From positions 434,001 through 498,000 of the forward strand of contig NHZP01000028.1 in assembly GCA_003313425.1 (NCBI GenBank): a stretch of 64,000 nt of DNA, written 5' to 3'. The notes below the pieces were generated by a model. It did not search any database and was not told the DNA's origin. It saw only the letters and a program-made list of their open reading frames with translations. Below, piece by piece: positions 63,661 through 64,000 of this stretch. This stretch comes from Pseudopyrenochaeta lycopersici. Lineage: Eukaryota > Ascomycota > Dothideomycetes > Pleosporales > Pseudopyrenochaetaceae. Numbering within the stretch: the stretch's first letter is position 1; every line of letters begins with the position of its first letter. Position numbers and translations under genes: made by a program.

Positions 63661-64000
63661 TCACCATCTAGTTTGACCGGGTACCTAAAACATGCCTAGC
63701 TAGCGATTACTCTAGCCAGGGATCCGGGTGATTGAGGGTCATTGGAAGCACTATCGTGGCGAATGAGCGAGACTGCATGAGCCGTCGACTCAAGGGCACG
63801 GAAAGACTGTGGCATTTCCTGTCTTGCGACAGTTCTCGGGGGCATTGGAACACCCCGCCTTCGAAGCACGTTGCCACTGTGGGAGATACAACCTTGTCAG
63901 GAGGAGTGCCGTAGAAGAAGAATCGGAGTGGTCTATTTTGGAGCAGGCGACCATGCTTACAGGTGAAAGACATGGCGATTATCTATAGCCGACGATTACG
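63661..64000. other. End of window, no recognised gene
   Basis: A reverse frame at 63707-63973 has no known family. Nothing is supported. Confidence 0.4.

Noticed and set aside
1..64000. tRNA or rRNA genes
   Set aside because: No cloverleaf with A and B boxes and no rRNA-like block was noticed. A dedicated scan could still find a degraded one.

Overview
This is eukaryotic DNA from a filamentous ascomycete. Short introns of 46-120 bp with GTAAGT/GTATGT donors, CTAAC/CTGAC branch sites and CAG/TAG acceptors recur. A CP2-type transcription factor, HET and NLR-like remnants and the transposon repertoire point to a Dothideomycete, probably Pleosporales (inference). Many coding remnants are broken only by TAG/TAA/TGA codons, as expected from repeat-induced point mutation (RIP). 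I saw no tRNA, rRNA or CRISPR.

The window is a transposon island with few host genes. Layout: 1-2137, a truncated HET-like gene end and RecQ/OrsD-like scraps around a (CTA)n microsatellite. 2140-6621, two adjacent pogo/Fot1 elements. 6728-23012, a nested block whose host is a decayed element with long inverted terminal repeats. That host encodes a DUF6589 protein (+) converging on a RecQ-like helicase (-). A MULE, a Tc1 element, a MITE, a hAT and a third pogo have inserted into it. 23.7-24.2 kb, a PIF1-like helicase tail. 24734-27482, a five-exon CP2 gene. 28.0 kb, an NLR/WD40 tail. 29.3-32.4 kb, two neighbouring Tc1-like elements. 32.4-34.5 kb, a frameshifted HET gene abutted at its 5' side by a hAT (34546-37377). 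37.7-43.9 kb, a MULE remnant split by a young chromovirus-type Gypsy retrotransposon with LTRs that look identical. 44.6-46.9 kb, a piggyBac-like element. 49143-50129, an SDR gene. 50.5-53.1 kb, the 5' part of a Tad-like LINE. 53982-57800, a hAT joined to a truncated Tc1. 57922-59939, a six-exon CCCH zinc-finger gene. 60.5-61.1 kb, a hAT fragment. 61122-61829, a three-exon membrane-protein gene. The last 2 kb hold a 9-bp minisatellite and a MITE.

The best candidate for an under-described system is the DUF6589 + RecQ element. With later insertions removed it is about 6.1 kb, and its inverted arms carry an unusual GC-rich subterminal core. Several elements in the window encoding unrelated transposases also begin with the same terminal motif, TATCCC(A/T)TGCACTG. 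Exon joins for CP2, SDR, CCCH, the membrane protein, pogo-1, piggyBac and the 54-kb hAT were worked out by hand from splice signals, frame and family fit. They are predictions.
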